Assembly: GCA_928722015.1 (NCBI GenBank)
Contig: CAKMWI010000008.1
Location: 62,001 to 126,000 of the forward strand
Reading direction: 5' to 3'
DNA: 64,000 bases
From: Candidatus Gastranaerophilales bacterium
Lineage (GTDB): Bacteria; Cyanobacteriota; Vampirovibrionia; Gastranaerophilales; Gastranaerophilaceae
How positions within the stretch are numbered: the first letter of the stretch is position 1; every line of letters begins with the position of its first letter. Below the pieces are notes generated by a model, which was not told where the DNA came from, ran no database searches, and saw only the letters and a program-made list of their open reading frames with translations. This document shows, in pieces, positions 7,222 through 15,912 of this stretch. The position numbers and the translations under genes are program-made.

Positions 7222-8904
7222 ATGGATAAGAAGAAATTTTTAAATGGTTTAATTTTTGTGGTAATTGCAGTTGTTGCAATTTGGTTGCGTTTATTATATA
7301 TAGATACTGATTTATGGTATGATGAGGCATGTTCGTGGTTCAGTGCAAAGCAGTCTTTCCCTTATGGTATTATGGAAAATTTGTTAACACTTGATTTACA
7401 GCATACTCCTTTGTATTTTTTTCTGTTACATTTTTGGATGAAACTTTTTGGGCAAAGTGAAATTCCGATGCGGATTTTATCTTTGATTTTCGGTCTGGGT
7501 TCTATACCTTTGGTTTATACTGCCGCAAAGAAAATATCTACGGGAAAAATTGCTGTTTGGGCTGCATCTTTAGCTGCTGTTAGTCCATTATTGGTTCTAT
7601 TTTCTGTAGAGGTAAGAATGTATCCTATTGTTACATTTTTAGTTCTTTTATCTTTCAATTATTTAATTGATTTTGAGCAGAAAAATGATACAAATTCTTT
7701 AATAAAACTTGTTATCGCAAATGTATTAATTCCTTATACGTTAGTTGGTGGAATTTTGTATAATATTTCATTATTTATTTGTTATTCTATTTATTTGTTT
7801 AAAAGCAAGAAAAGAGTTTTTATTAGTTATCTTAAGGCTGTGGCTGCTGAATATGTTTTGCTTATTCCTTATTTTTGTATGGTTGCCTATTATGCCAAAG
7901 AAAGACGGCTTTTTGTAATTGCGCGTGAAGGAGAGTTACAATTTTTCCATGTTATAGACGTAATTCGTAACTTTTTTGGTTCTACTCTTATTAGTAATAT
8001 TTACTGGCCATCAATAGATCCATATAATTTTACATTTATTTTTACTATTGCCGTTGTTGTTCCTTGTGTTTATTTTGTTTGGGCTTTAGTTAAAGGTGCA
8101 AAGACTGAAGATAAATTTTTAAAAACTCTATATTATGTTTTCTTTTTAAGTTTTGTGTTATCTGTATTTTTTGCCTTATTTAAGGTCAATATTTTAACTG
8201 TTAGATATATTTTATATTTGCTTCCTCCGCTATTCATACTATCTGTTATTGGTTTATTTACCAATTTATCGGATAAGCATTGTAAAATATTTTTGAGTGT
8301 ATTTATTACTTTTTGCGTAATATATTGTACCCATAATTATCCGTTTTTTAGAATTTTAAAAACGAATGCATTAAAAACGGTTAGATTAGAGTCTGATAAT
8401 TTGCATCTTGGAGTAGATGATGTCATAATAATGCCGTTTGCTTCTGATGCTCCGTATTACTTTAGAGATTTAACATCCCCAAGGGTTTTCAATTTTGATT
8501 TTCATAAGCAAGCCAGAAATCCTTATAATGATAATTTTTACGATAAAGTACAGCAGGATAAAATGGCAACTAATTTAAAATATAAACAAATGTATTTTGC
8601 AGTTATGTCAAATGAGGTGTTATCTGATAATTTTTATAAGTACTTTGTTCAAAATGTAAATATGACTGTCCCTAGTACAAGGTATGTTTTGCTTGCTATT
8701 TATGGTTCAGATGCAAATTCGCTTGTATCGATTCAGGATTTGAAAAAATATATAACTCTTGAATCTGATGTAGAAAAAGATATGTTGGGAGTTATGTTTA
8801 AAAAAACTTTATGTGATATCAGAGCGATGCTTGATATGGATTTTGAATATGTAAAATCTTATCATCGTGATAATTATACGTTCTTGTTATATCGAAAAAA
8901 ATAA
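7222..8904 (+). CDS. GT39/ArnT-like polytopic membrane glycosyltransferase
   Basis: 560 residues with about 11 hydrophobic helices followed by a soluble C-terminal domain (about 385-560). The first periplasmic loop carries LWYDEACSWF (residues 33-42), the acidic motif of the PMT/ArnT GT-C superfamily, and the next loop has LQHTPLYFFLLHFW. Such enzymes transfer a sugar from a polyprenyl-phosphate donor to protein, lipid A or other envelope acceptors on the periplasmic face. Neither donor nor acceptor can be told from sequence. The leader has a TATAAT box near 7189 and RBS AAGAAAG. Confidence 0.85.
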   Translation: MDKKKFLNGLIFVVIAVVAIWLRLLYIDTDLWYDEACSWFSAKQSFPYGIMENLLTLDLQHTPLYFFLLHFWMKLFGQSEIPMRILSLIFGLGSIPLVYTAAKKISTGKIAVWAASLAAVSPLLVLFSVEVRMYPIVTFLVLLSFNYLIDFEQKNDTNSLIKLVIANVLIPYTLVGGILYNISLFICYSIYLFKSKKRVFISYLKAVAAEYVLLIPYFCMVAYYAKERRLFVIAREGELQFFHVIDVIRNFFGSTLISNIYWPSIDPYNFTFIFTIAVVVPCVYFVWALVKGAKTEDKFLKTLYYVFFLSFVLSVFFALFKVNILTVRYILYLLPPLFILSVIGLFTNLSDKHCKIFLSVFITFCVIYCTHNYPFFRILKTNALKTVRLESDNLHLGVDDVIIMPFASDAPYYFRDLTSPRVFNFDFHKQARNPYNDNFYDKVQQDKMATNLKYKQMYFAVMSNEVLSDNFYKYFVQNVNMTVPSTRYVLLAIYGSDANSLVSIQDLKKYITLESDVEKDMLGVMFKKTLCDIRAMLDMDFEYVKSYHRDNYTFLLYRKK

Positions 8905-8925
8905 TTATAATAAAATTGAGGTTTT

Positions 8926-9327
8926 ATGAAAAATCGTATCTTATTCTCTGTACTAATGATATTTACGTTTGCTATAGCGGCATATTGTGTTGAAAATTCT
9001 GATGATGTCCAATGGAAAAAAGTATCTGAAAACAATTATATTGATTCGGATGGTATTGTAGGAACGACAGAAATATATGGGTTTACGTTTCTTTTAAAAT
9101 CATACAATAAAGGGCAGTATGAGCCTGTTAACGGACATGATATTTCATATACATTGAGTCAATATACTATCGATTGTGTAAAGCGGACATATAAAATTGG
9201 TGTAATAGATTCTTATGGTTATCGTGATAATTTTATAACAGGTGATTATAATCGGTTTGCTCAATTTCAACCAATTGTTTCCGGGACTGCAGTTAGTGCT
9301 GTGGCAAATAAATTGTGCAGGGAATAA
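8926..9327 (+). CDS. Small secreted protein, possibly surface-adhesin-E-like
   Basis: 133 residues with a signal peptide (Lys/Arg start and hydrophobic core to about residue 20). The mature part starts with a W-K-x-V segment, then YIDSDGI, later YTIDCVKRTY, and a terminal Cys in KLCRE. This arrangement (Trp near the start, YID, two distant cysteines) resembles small adhesin-E-type domains, but the match is by pattern only. It sits 21 bp behind the glycosyltransferase, so it is probably co-transcribed and is a candidate periplasmic or surface protein. Confidence 0.65.
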   Translation: MKNRILFSVLMIFTFAIAAYCVENSDDVQWKKVSENNYIDSDGIVGTTEIYGFTFLLKSYNKGQYEPVNGHDISYTLSQYTIDCVKRTYKIGVIDSYGYRDNFITGDYNRFAQFQPIVSGTAVSAVANKLCRE

Positions 9328-9355
9328 AAAAGCGTAAATTACTTTACGCTTTTTT
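9326..9355. terminator. Bidirectional terminator
   Basis: Perfect 13-bp stem (9326-9338 with 9343-9355) around loop TTAC, with an A-run and a T-run on opposite sides. It ends the plus-strand gene (overlapping its stop codon) and the convergent minus-strand gene that stops at 9372. Confidence 0.9.
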
Positions 9356-9371
9356 AAATATTTATATATTA

Positions 9372-9719
9372 TTAGGCTGCAACATCAATTTTTTTGCCAG
9401 TTTCTGATTTTACTTCAGTTGTGTTGCTATTTTTTTCTTCTACAGGTATTGAAGCTTTGTTTTCACCAGGTTTAGTAATAGTTTCATCTTTTTTGGCAAT
9501 TTCAACTATATCTTTTTCTGGTGTTTTTTCTAAAGCTACTTGTGGAAGATTTTCTACCAATTCTTTTTTAAAATCTTCCAATGGCATTTGTCTAACTCCG
9601 TTTTTATCGCCTACTAATGTAACGATACCATTGTTTTTTGTTGCAGAGATGTTTTCTCCGTCTTTAGTAGTGTATTTAATTGTTGTAAAAGGTTGTGGTT
9701 TTGTAACTGCATCTACCAT
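9372..9719 (-). CDS. Hypothetical charged cytosolic protein
   Basis: 115 residues, no signal peptide or membrane helix. A compact N-terminal part (10-60) with TIKYTTKDGENISATK could form a small beta fold; the C-terminal half is Lys/Glu/Thr-rich and probably disordered. It follows the HEXXH gene by 64 bp, and the spacer contains a stem-loop immediately ahead of its ribosome binding site (GAAAGGG). Function unknown. Confidence 0.6.
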   Translation of the reverse strand: MVDAVTKPQPFTTIKYTTKDGENISATKNNGIVTLVGDKNGVRQMPLEDFKKELVENLPQVALEKTPEKDIVEIAKKDETITKPGENKASIPVEEKNSNTTEVKSETGKKIDVAA

Positions 9720-9737
9720 AATTTTTTTCCCTTTCTT

Positions 9738-9775
9738 TATAGATTTACTCCGACATTAAGTGGGGTGAATCTATA
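9738..9775 (-). other. Stem-loop in the leader of the 9372-9719 gene
   Basis: The 14-base arms 9738-9751 and 9762-9775 are complementary at 12 of 14 positions (one mismatch is a possible G-T), with a 10-nt loop. On the minus strand it ends right at the AAGAAAGGG ribosome binding site, with no T-run. A translational or mRNA-stability element is more likely than a terminator. Confidence 0.5.
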
Positions 9776-9783
9776 AAATTGCT

Positions 9784-10623
9784 TTAACAATCTTCTTTTT
9801 TTACATTTCTTAATTTTTGATTATGTTTTAATTTTGCTTTAAATTTTGCTCGTTCCTTACTTATAATATTCCCTGCAATTTTTTTTAGCAAGTTTATTTT
9901 TTCTGTGAACATATAATCTTTATTTAATTTTTTCAAATCCAGAGCTTTAATTTTTTGGTGCTGTTTATTTAGTTTTTTTGCATATTTTTGTTGGGTAAAA
10001 TATGCATTGTTTTCCATTATTAAGCTGTATCTGCTATCTTGAAGATAATTTATTTTATCTGTTATACTCATGCCTTTTAAAAATTCTTTTAGTTTATATT
10101 CAATTTGTTTTAGAATATATGATTTTTCATTTTTATTTGTTGCGGCTTCGTAATTATAAATATATTCGTCATAAATGTTGTTGTATTTATTAGTTAAAAG
10201 ATTTTTATTTGCCATGTCTTGATTTCTGGCAAGGTATTTAGGATTAAATAATTGATCTGTTATATGCTGAAATTCGTGCAATAATGCGGGTAAATCTTGT
10301 AATTTTATTTTTTTGTTTTCTGTTGGTAATTCAATTGTTGTAATATTAATTTTTCCGGAGTTTGCTGAATATCCTATATCGCTGTAACCATCAAAATCTG
10401 CATTGCATTCACTGTTTTTTACAATAACTCTTACATGTGAAGGCAGAATTTCATCAATACAGTCTTGTATTTTTAATAATTCTATTTCTCCATTTTTAAA
10501 TCGTCCTTTTATGTTTTTGTAGAGTTTATTTACTAGCTGTCCAGATTTTCTCTGTCTATCCTGTAGTGTACCTTTAGTATATTGATATGGTAATTTTACT
10601 TGTGGTAATAGTTTATTTGACAT
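9784..10623 (-). CDS. Putative zinc metalloprotease-like protein (HEFQH), unknown function
   Basis: 279 residues, lysine-rich, no signal peptide. LPALLHEFQHITDQLF contains H116-E-F-Q-H120, an HEXXH motif in a helix, and MENNAY (E204...A207), 84 residues later, supplies an ExxA-type third ligand as in gluzincin-like proteases. The N-terminal 25 residues are polar; the C-terminal 60 residues are strongly basic. I recognise no named family. A cytosolic or secreted (by a signal-independent route) metallopeptidase is an inference from the motif alone. Confidence 0.65.
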   Translation of the reverse strand: MSNKLLPQVKLPYQYTKGTLQDRQRKSGQLVNKLYKNIKGRFKNGEIELLKIQDCIDEILPSHVRVIVKNSECNADFDGYSDIGYSANSGKINITTIELPTENKKIKLQDLPALLHEFQHITDQLFNPKYLARNQDMANKNLLTNKYNNIYDEYIYNYEAATNKNEKSYILKQIEYKLKEFLKGMSITDKINYLQDSRYSLIMENNAYFTQQKYAKKLNKQHQKIKALDLKKLNKDYMFTEKINLLKKIAGNIISKERAKFKAKLKHNQKLRNVKKEDC

Positions 10624-10709
10624 GGTGTTCTTTCTAAGGCTTAAAAAGATTATTTTTTGTTAATATTTTAATATTTGTTAAATTATATTATTAATGCTAT
10701 CTTAAATGT

Positions 10710-11237
10710 ATGATAGATTTAATGATTTTATATGTATTATTAAAACGAGATTTAACAATGTACGCTATTCATAAGCGTATACAGGATTATTTTTTACCGT
10801 TTACAACTCCGAGTTTTGGAGCTTTAAAACCTGCATTGGTGCGATTAGAAAAAAAAGGATGTATATCATCTGCCAAAATGATGTCTGATGGAGGAAAATT
10901 ATCAATTTTTTACTCGATTACGAAAGAAGGTTTAAAAGAGATAAAATTTCAGTTACTTAAACCATTTTCCAGTAATCCTCTTCAATTTTTGTCGGACGCA
11001 AGAGTAAAATTATGTTGTGCATCTTATTTAAGCAGTGATGAAAGTTTTGAATTGTTTCAAGATATAAAATCGAATGCTCTTATGCACAGGATAAATGCAG
11101 AAAAGATAATATCTGACGAATATAATACTGTTGATTTTTATCAAAGAATAGTATTAGATAATACAATTTGTGAATATAATAATTTTATTTCTATGATTGA
11201 AGGACTCGAAAAGGGAAATGCCAGCAATAGTAAATAG
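10710..11237 (+). CDS. PadR-family transcriptional regulator
   Basis: 175 residues. N-terminal winged helix (1-80) of PadR type: ILYVLLKRDLTMYAIHKRI, then FGALKPALVRLEKKGCI, then the wing and YSITKEGLKEI; a C-terminal helical dimerisation region follows. Ligand and target are unknown. Its 3' end overlaps the start of the DUF512 gene by 20 bp, so the two are translationally coupled. No Shine-Dalgarno precedes the ATG; TATCTT lies about 6-11 bp upstream, so the mRNA could be leaderless. Confidence 0.85.
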   Translation: MIDLMILYVLLKRDLTMYAIHKRIQDYFLPFTTPSFGALKPALVRLEKKGCISSAKMMSDGGKLSIFYSITKEGLKEIKFQLLKPFSSNPLQFLSDARVKLCCASYLSSDESFELFQDIKSNALMHRINAEKIISDEYNTVDFYQRIVLDNTICEYNNFISMIEGLEKGNASNSK

Positions 11238-12486
11238 TGTATTAGTTAATTCGATAGCGGAAGAACTTGATATTGAAAAAGGTGATGAAATTCTTTCAAT
11301 TGATGGTAATAAAATGCTGGATATGATTGATTATAATTTTTATATGAAATCGGAGTTGATTACTGTTGAAGTAAAAAAATATAATGGTGAAATTGAAGAA
11401 ATTGAGATTGAAAAAGATTATGATGAGGATTTGGGAATAGTTTTTGAAAGTGCTGTTTTTGATAAGATAAAACCTTGTTTAAATCATTGTCTCTTTTGTT
11501 TTGTTGATCAGCAGCCTAAAGGATTAAGAGATAGTTTATATGTAAAAGATGATGATTATAGACTTTCATATTTGCAAGGTACTTATATAACTCTTACAAA
11601 TTTAAAAGAGAAAGACTTGCAAAGGATTAAACAAATGCATTTGGGACCATTTTATGTCTCTGTACACACGACTAATCCTGAATTAAGAGTAAAAATGTTG
11701 AGAAATCCTAATGCTGGTAAATCATTAGAAATTTTAAATTGGTTTAGAAAAAATAAAATACCATTTCATGCTCAGATTGTGTTATGTCCTGGTATAAATG
11801 ACGGTGCTGAATTGGAGAGAACTCTTTCTGATTTGGCAAAACTGAAAAATACAGTATTATCTACAGCTATTGTTCCGGTTGGAATTACTCAGTTCAGACC
11901 TGACGGCGAACTTCGTAGGGTAGATAAAAGTTGTGCTGTTGAAACTATTAAGATAGCATCAAAATTCAAGCGTGTTTGTTGTTCAGATGAAATTTTCTTG
12001 TTGGCAGGTGAACCTATTCCACCGGCAAAATATTATGGTAATTATTCTCAGCTTGATGATGGTGTTGGTGCGCTACGTCTTACTTTAGATGATTTTAAAA
12101 CTCTGAATCTTCCAAAGTCAGTATCAAAACCTTATAAACTTATTTTTGCTTGTTCTTATGCAGCAAAGGATATGTTAGAGAAAATTTCTTCAAGTTTAAA
12201 TAAAATAAAAAATTTGGTAGTAGAAGTGCACCCTGTTAAATCTGAATATTGGGGGCATGATATTACTGTTGCAGGACTTATTACTACTGATGATTTAATT
12301 AGAACAGTAAAAAATGTAGAATGTGATATTGTGGTTATTCCATCTATTATGTTAAGACCTTATAGTGAAGATTTTCTTGATGGTAAAAATTTAGACTATG
12401 TAAAAGATAAATCAGGAAAAGAATTTTTTGTTCAACAAGACATATATTCATTAAAAGAGATTGTTGATTATATTCAAAATCTATAG
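11218..12486 (+). CDS. DUF512 family PDZ / radical SAM Fe-S protein
   Basis: 422 residues from the ATG at 11218 (a TTG at 11197 is also in frame). A PDZ-like domain (1-60, VNSIAEELDIEKGDEILSIDG) is followed by a radical-SAM-type cluster C87-x3-C91-x2-C94 in CLNHCLFCFVDQ, then a TIM-barrel-like region and the DUF512 C-terminal domain (from about 290). The family is widespread in Firmicutes and cyanobacteria; its reaction is not established. It overlaps the PadR gene and is followed after 12 bp by a membrane protein gene. Confidence 0.88.
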   Translation: MPAIVNSVLVNSIAEELDIEKGDEILSIDGNKMLDMIDYNFYMKSELITVEVKKYNGEIEEIEIEKDYDEDLGIVFESAVFDKIKPCLNHCLFCFVDQQPKGLRDSLYVKDDDYRLSYLQGTYITLTNLKEKDLQRIKQMHLGPFYVSVHTTNPELRVKMLRNPNAGKSLEILNWFRKNKIPFHAQIVLCPGINDGAELERTLSDLAKLKNTVLSTAIVPVGITQFRPDGELRRVDKSCAVETIKIASKFKRVCCSDEIFLLAGEPIPPAKYYGNYSQLDDGVGALRLTLDDFKTLNLPKSVSKPYKLIFACSYAAKDMLEKISSSLNKIKNLVVEVHPVKSEYWGHDITVAGLITTDDLIRTVKNVECDIVVIPSIMLRPYSEDFLDGKNLDYVKDKSGKEFFVQQDIYSLKEIVDYIQNL

Positions 12487-12498
12487 GAGTTTTCATTT

Positions 12499-13017
12499 TT
12501 GAGTAAGGGTAAATTGGTTTCAGTTATTGTAATATCATTGTTGATAGCTTTGTATATCTATTTTCATCCAAGCAGTGAAGTGATGAACTGCGATAAAAAT
12601 TTAGAATGTAAAATAAGTCATAAATTTTTGGGAATATTAGATATTAAAACCGGAATTGATCTATCAAAAAACAGTTATATGACAGGAAGGACAAAGTTGA
12701 AAAGTTGTACGAGATATGCTCCGCATTCTTGTACTTATGTGGTTTATCCATTAATTGCAGATGCTAATAATAAAGTCCGTTCTCCGTTTATATATTATTA
12801 TACTTCTTCTGAATACGAGGATTTTAATAACTCTATTGGGTTTGAGATTAATCAGTTTAAATCCTATGTTAATAATCCTAAAATAGGTTTTTCTATGAAA
12901 GCGGCATCAGGAAATTTGTTGTTTATTTTTACAATATGTTTTGCTGCATTAGGGTTTTTCTGTTATTATATTTTTAATTTTATTGAAAATTTATTTAAAA
13001 AATTATTTAAAAAATAA
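12499..13017 (+). CDS. Two-helix membrane protein with CDxNxxC motif, first of a tandem pair
   Basis: 172 residues starting with TTG, 9 bp behind TAGGAG. N-terminal helix (7-22), then HPSSEVMNCDKNLEC, a soluble domain, and a C-terminal helix (about 135-160) with a short Lys-rich tail. It is clearly related to the next gene by shared HP(S/T)xEVM-x-CD(K/R)N-x2-C, S-x3-G-x-TK and the closing helix, and more distantly to 907-1308. The soluble domain between the two helices is probably extracytoplasmic. Function unknown. Confidence 0.7.
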   Translation: MSKGKLVSVIVISLLIALYIYFHPSSEVMNCDKNLECKISHKFLGILDIKTGIDLSKNSYMTGRTKLKSCTRYAPHSCTYVVYPLIADANNKVRSPFIYYYTSSEYEDFNNSIGFEINQFKSYVNNPKIGFSMKAASGNLLFIFTICFAALGFFCYYIFNFIENLFKKLFKK

Positions 13018-13022
13018 AAAAG

Positions 13023-13055
13023 TCTGTTGTTCTGTTTCGGATTTGGTACAACAGA
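13023..13055 (+). other. Stem-loop between the tandem membrane-protein genes
   Basis: TCTGTTGT (13023-13030) and ACAACAGA (13048-13055) form an 8-bp stem with a 17-nt loop. No T-run follows, so it is more likely an mRNA processing or stability element than a terminator. The next gene has its own GGAG site. Confidence 0.45.
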
Positions 13056-13081
13056 AGATTTAATAAGTTGGAGATTTTGTT

Positions 13082-13582
13082 ATGAAAGTAATTGATACTC
13101 TTATTAAAGATAATATTTTTAATATTCTTCTTGTTATAATTGTCTTAGTTGTTGTTTATCTGCACCCAACTAATGAGGTTATGACTTGCGACAGAAATTT
13201 CTCTTGCTCTGTTATTCATAATTATTTCAATGTCCCTGTGTTTTCAACGAAATTTAATATATTACCAAACAGTTCTATATTTGGAGAGACAAAAAAGTTT
13301 CCGCTAAAAGGAGGAGGGGGAGATTATCTTGGATATTTTTATTTTTATGATAACAATATGAAAGTTATTTCTCCGTTTATTTCCCATAATCGATATTATT
13401 CTGAGAATGATTTTAATGAACAGTTAAGTGAATATAAAAAGTCATTTGCCAGTTATATGGAATCTCCTGAAAAAGGATCTATAATTGTTGTTTCTGCCGG
13501 CTCAAGATTCTTTATGATTATTTTTATTGCTATTCTTTTATATTGCATTGTAAACATGAAGAAGTTTGTAAAAAATAGGTAA
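13082..13582 (+). CDS. Two-helix membrane protein with CDxNxxC motif, second of the tandem pair
   Basis: 166 residues. N-terminal helix (12-27), then LHPTNEVMTCDRNFSC, a soluble domain containing a glycine run (about 78-82), and a C-terminal helix (about 140-158). Paralogue of 12499-13017, probably from an old tandem duplication; identity is concentrated in the N-terminal motif and the C-terminal helix. Start supported by GGAG 9 bp upstream. Its stop is 3 bp from the convergent yidD stop. No function can be assigned. Confidence 0.7.
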   Translation: MKVIDTLIKDNIFNILLVIIVLVVVYLHPTNEVMTCDRNFSCSVIHNYFNVPVFSTKFNILPNSSIFGETKKFPLKGGGGDYLGYFYFYDNNMKVISPFISHNRYYSENDFNEQLSEYKKSFASYMESPEKGSIIVVSAGSRFFMIIFIAILLYCIVNMKKFVKNR

Positions 13583-13585
13583 ATT

Positions 13586-13792
13586 TTAAGGTACAGGGTC
13601 ATACCCTCCGGGGTTGCCAGGGTGGCATTTGCAAATTCTTTTTATTCCGAGCCAAGAGCCTTTAATTGCTCCGTATTTTTCAATAGCTTGTTTTGTGTAT
13701 TCAGAACATGTTGGATAAAACCTGCATACTTTAGGAGTAAATTTTGAAAAATATTGATATATTTTTATAAGTAATAGTAGTAGCTGTTTCAT
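13586..13792 (-). CDS. yidD: YidD membrane protein insertion efficiency factor
   Basis: 68 residues, typical length. N-terminal amphipathic helix, then the family signature CRFYPTCSEYTKQAIEKYG (21-39) and the closing CHPGNPGGYDPVP. YidD associates with the inner membrane and helps YidC-dependent insertion. It is usually next to rnpA/yidC; here it sits behind flhA with an 11-bp gap, an unusual neighbourhood. Confidence 0.95.
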   Translation of the reverse strand: MKQLLLLLIKIYQYFSKFTPKVCRFYPTCSEYTKQAIEKYGAIKGSWLGIKRICKCHPGNPGGYDPVP

Positions 13793-13803
13793 TTCAATGC
13801 CTG

Positions 13804-15912
13804 CTAATCTGTTATGTATGCTTCGCCGATAGTATCTATGGCTTCAACTTTAATATCAGTTATTAGTTCAGAATAAGAAATTACAACAATAGTTGGTATG
13901 TGTCTTTCTAATAATTGGTAGAGCGGCAATCTGATTCTTGGAGAACACAAAACGACAGGTTGTTTTCCGCAAGTCTGATGTGCTCTCATAAGTGTAGTGG
14001 CCGTTGTTTCAATGAGTTCTTGAACTTGAACAGGATTTAGTAAGAACATTGTCCCAAGTTCTGTTCTTTGACAGCTGTCATCAAGTGTTTTTTCCCATTC
14101 AGGAGAAAGGGTCAATGCATATAAAACTTTGTCATCCTGAACATTTGATAAGCATATTTGACGGCCCAATGCTGCTCTTAATCGCTCAGATAGAATATCT
14201 GGTTCCTTGGAAAATCTTGCGTAATCACAGAGTCTTTCAAATACAAAAATAATATCTTTTATAGAAACTTTTTCTCTAATCAGGTTAACAAAGATTTTGC
14301 GCAAATCGCTTGTTGAAATTATTGTTGGAACCAAATCGTTTACAAGTGTAGGGTCTTGAGAACGTACGAGTTCCATTAATTTCAGAACATCCGTTTTGGT
14401 CATAACTTCATCAACATGTTTTCTTACGCATTCTTGCAGGTGTGTAACAATAACGTCTGTGGCGTCAACTGCGGTTACAAGACGTGCAGATTTTGCATCT
14501 TCAGCTGTAATCCAGTAAGCTTGAGTTTGATATGTCGGGTCAATACCTATTATGGCATCTTCAGGCACTTCCTTTTTCATAGAATCCCATTGATCAGCTA
14601 TTACCATAAATTTCCCTGGATAAACATAACCTGTTGCAACAGTATTTCCTCGAATTGATATCATGTATTCATTTGCATCAAGCGCTGATGAATCCATAAT
14701 TCTTATATTTGGTAATATATAGCCCAATTCATCTGTTACTCGTTGACGAAGTGCAGCAATTTTGGCAAGTAATTGACCTTCTTGATCAGGATCTGCAATT
14801 ACAAGAAGATTTGAACCGACTTGCAAGCTTAAAATATCAACTCCCAAACGTTCGTACATTCTGTTAGGATTAACAAGGTCTTGCATATTTTGGCGAACAT
14901 TTTCAAGTTGTCCCAATTGAGATTGGACATCTGCATTGATTAAAACCTGGAATCCGGCAATAAATAGCCCTATTGCAAACATGAAAAATGGTAATGGCGG
15001 TAAACCGGTACCTTGCCAGAACCAAGTATGACCTGTAAAACCAAGTAATAGTAAAAATGCAGCTGCAAAAAACAGAGCATAAGGTTTACTTGTTATTTGT
15101 GCTGTAACATCAGTACCTAATGACGGACTTGCGGCTGAAGCACGAGTCATAAATATACCTGCAGCAATTGACATCAGGAGAGATGGAACCTGTGAAGCCA
15201 GACCATCACCTATAGTTAAGACTGTATATTTAGAAACTGCATCGCCAATTGGCATCTGGTTCATTAAGCATCCTACGCATAAACCTCCGACAATGTTGAT
15301 TATAACAATAATAATACCAGCAATTGTATCCCCTTTTACGAATTTCATTGCACCGTCCATAGAACCCATCAGGTTTGATTCTCTGGATAAATCTTCACGT
15401 TTTTTTGTTGCTTCTTCCGGTGAGATTAAGCCAGCATTAAAGTCCGCATCAATAGTCATTTGTTTACCAGGCATGGCATCTAATGCAAAACGCGCTGAAA
15501 CTTCTGCAATACGTTCTGCACCTTTAGTAATAACCATAAATTGCACAACAGTAATAATCAAAAATATTACTCCGCCGACAATCATGTTTCCACCTGTTAC
15601 AAATGTTCCGAATGCGTGAATAACTTCTCCTGCTTCTCCTTTTGCTAAAATAAGACGGGTAGATGCAATTGATAGTACTAATCGAAACATTGTTCCAACA
15701 AGAATAATTGAAGGAAATGAGGATAATTCAAGGGTCTTTTGTACGTATAAAGCAAACATTAATAGAACAATTCCTAATGTTATATTTAAGCAGATACAAA
15801 AATTTATAACCCAGTTTGGTAATTCAACCAATAAGATAATCAAAAGGAACAGCACAAAGACTGCCATAAAAATTTCACTTATTGGATTGTTGTTTCCCTC
15901 CGGTGCTGCCAT
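13804..15912 (-). CDS. flhA: FlhA flagellar-type type III export gate protein
   Basis: 702 residues. N-terminal half (15-325) has about eight membrane helices, with the FHIPEP-family region around GSMDGAMKFVKGDTIAGIII. The cytosolic half (330-700) carries EYMISIRGNTVATG, THLQECVRKHVDEV, VSIKDIIFVFERLCDYAR and a late LCSPRIRLPL segment, as in FlhA. It forms the nonameric export gate that receives substrates. The start codon shares its A with the fliH stop (TAATG), so the genes are translationally coupled. FlhA is favoured over the virulence paralogue SctV by the operon context. Confidence 0.93.
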   Translation of the reverse strand: MAAPEGNNNPISEIFMAVFVLFLLIILLVELPNWVINFCICLNITLGIVLLMFALYVQKTLELSSFPSIILVGTMFRLVLSIASTRLILAKGEAGEVIHAFGTFVTGGNMIVGGVIFLIITVVQFMVITKGAERIAEVSARFALDAMPGKQMTIDADFNAGLISPEEATKKREDLSRESNLMGSMDGAMKFVKGDTIAGIIIVIINIVGGLCVGCLMNQMPIGDAVSKYTVLTIGDGLASQVPSLLMSIAAGIFMTRASAASPSLGTDVTAQITSKPYALFFAAAFLLLLGFTGHTWFWQGTGLPPLPFFMFAIGLFIAGFQVLINADVQSQLGQLENVRQNMQDLVNPNRMYERLGVDILSLQVGSNLLVIADPDQEGQLLAKIAALRQRVTDELGYILPNIRIMDSSALDANEYMISIRGNTVATGYVYPGKFMVIADQWDSMKKEVPEDAIIGIDPTYQTQAYWITAEDAKSARLVTAVDATDVIVTHLQECVRKHVDEVMTKTDVLKLMELVRSQDPTLVNDLVPTIISTSDLRKIFVNLIREKVSIKDIIFVFERLCDYARFSKEPDILSERLRAALGRQICLSNVQDDKVLYALTLSPEWEKTLDDSCQRTELGTMFLLNPVQVQELIETTATTLMRAHQTCGKQPVVLCSPRIRLPLYQLLERHIPTIVVISYSELITDIKVEAIDTIGEAYITD

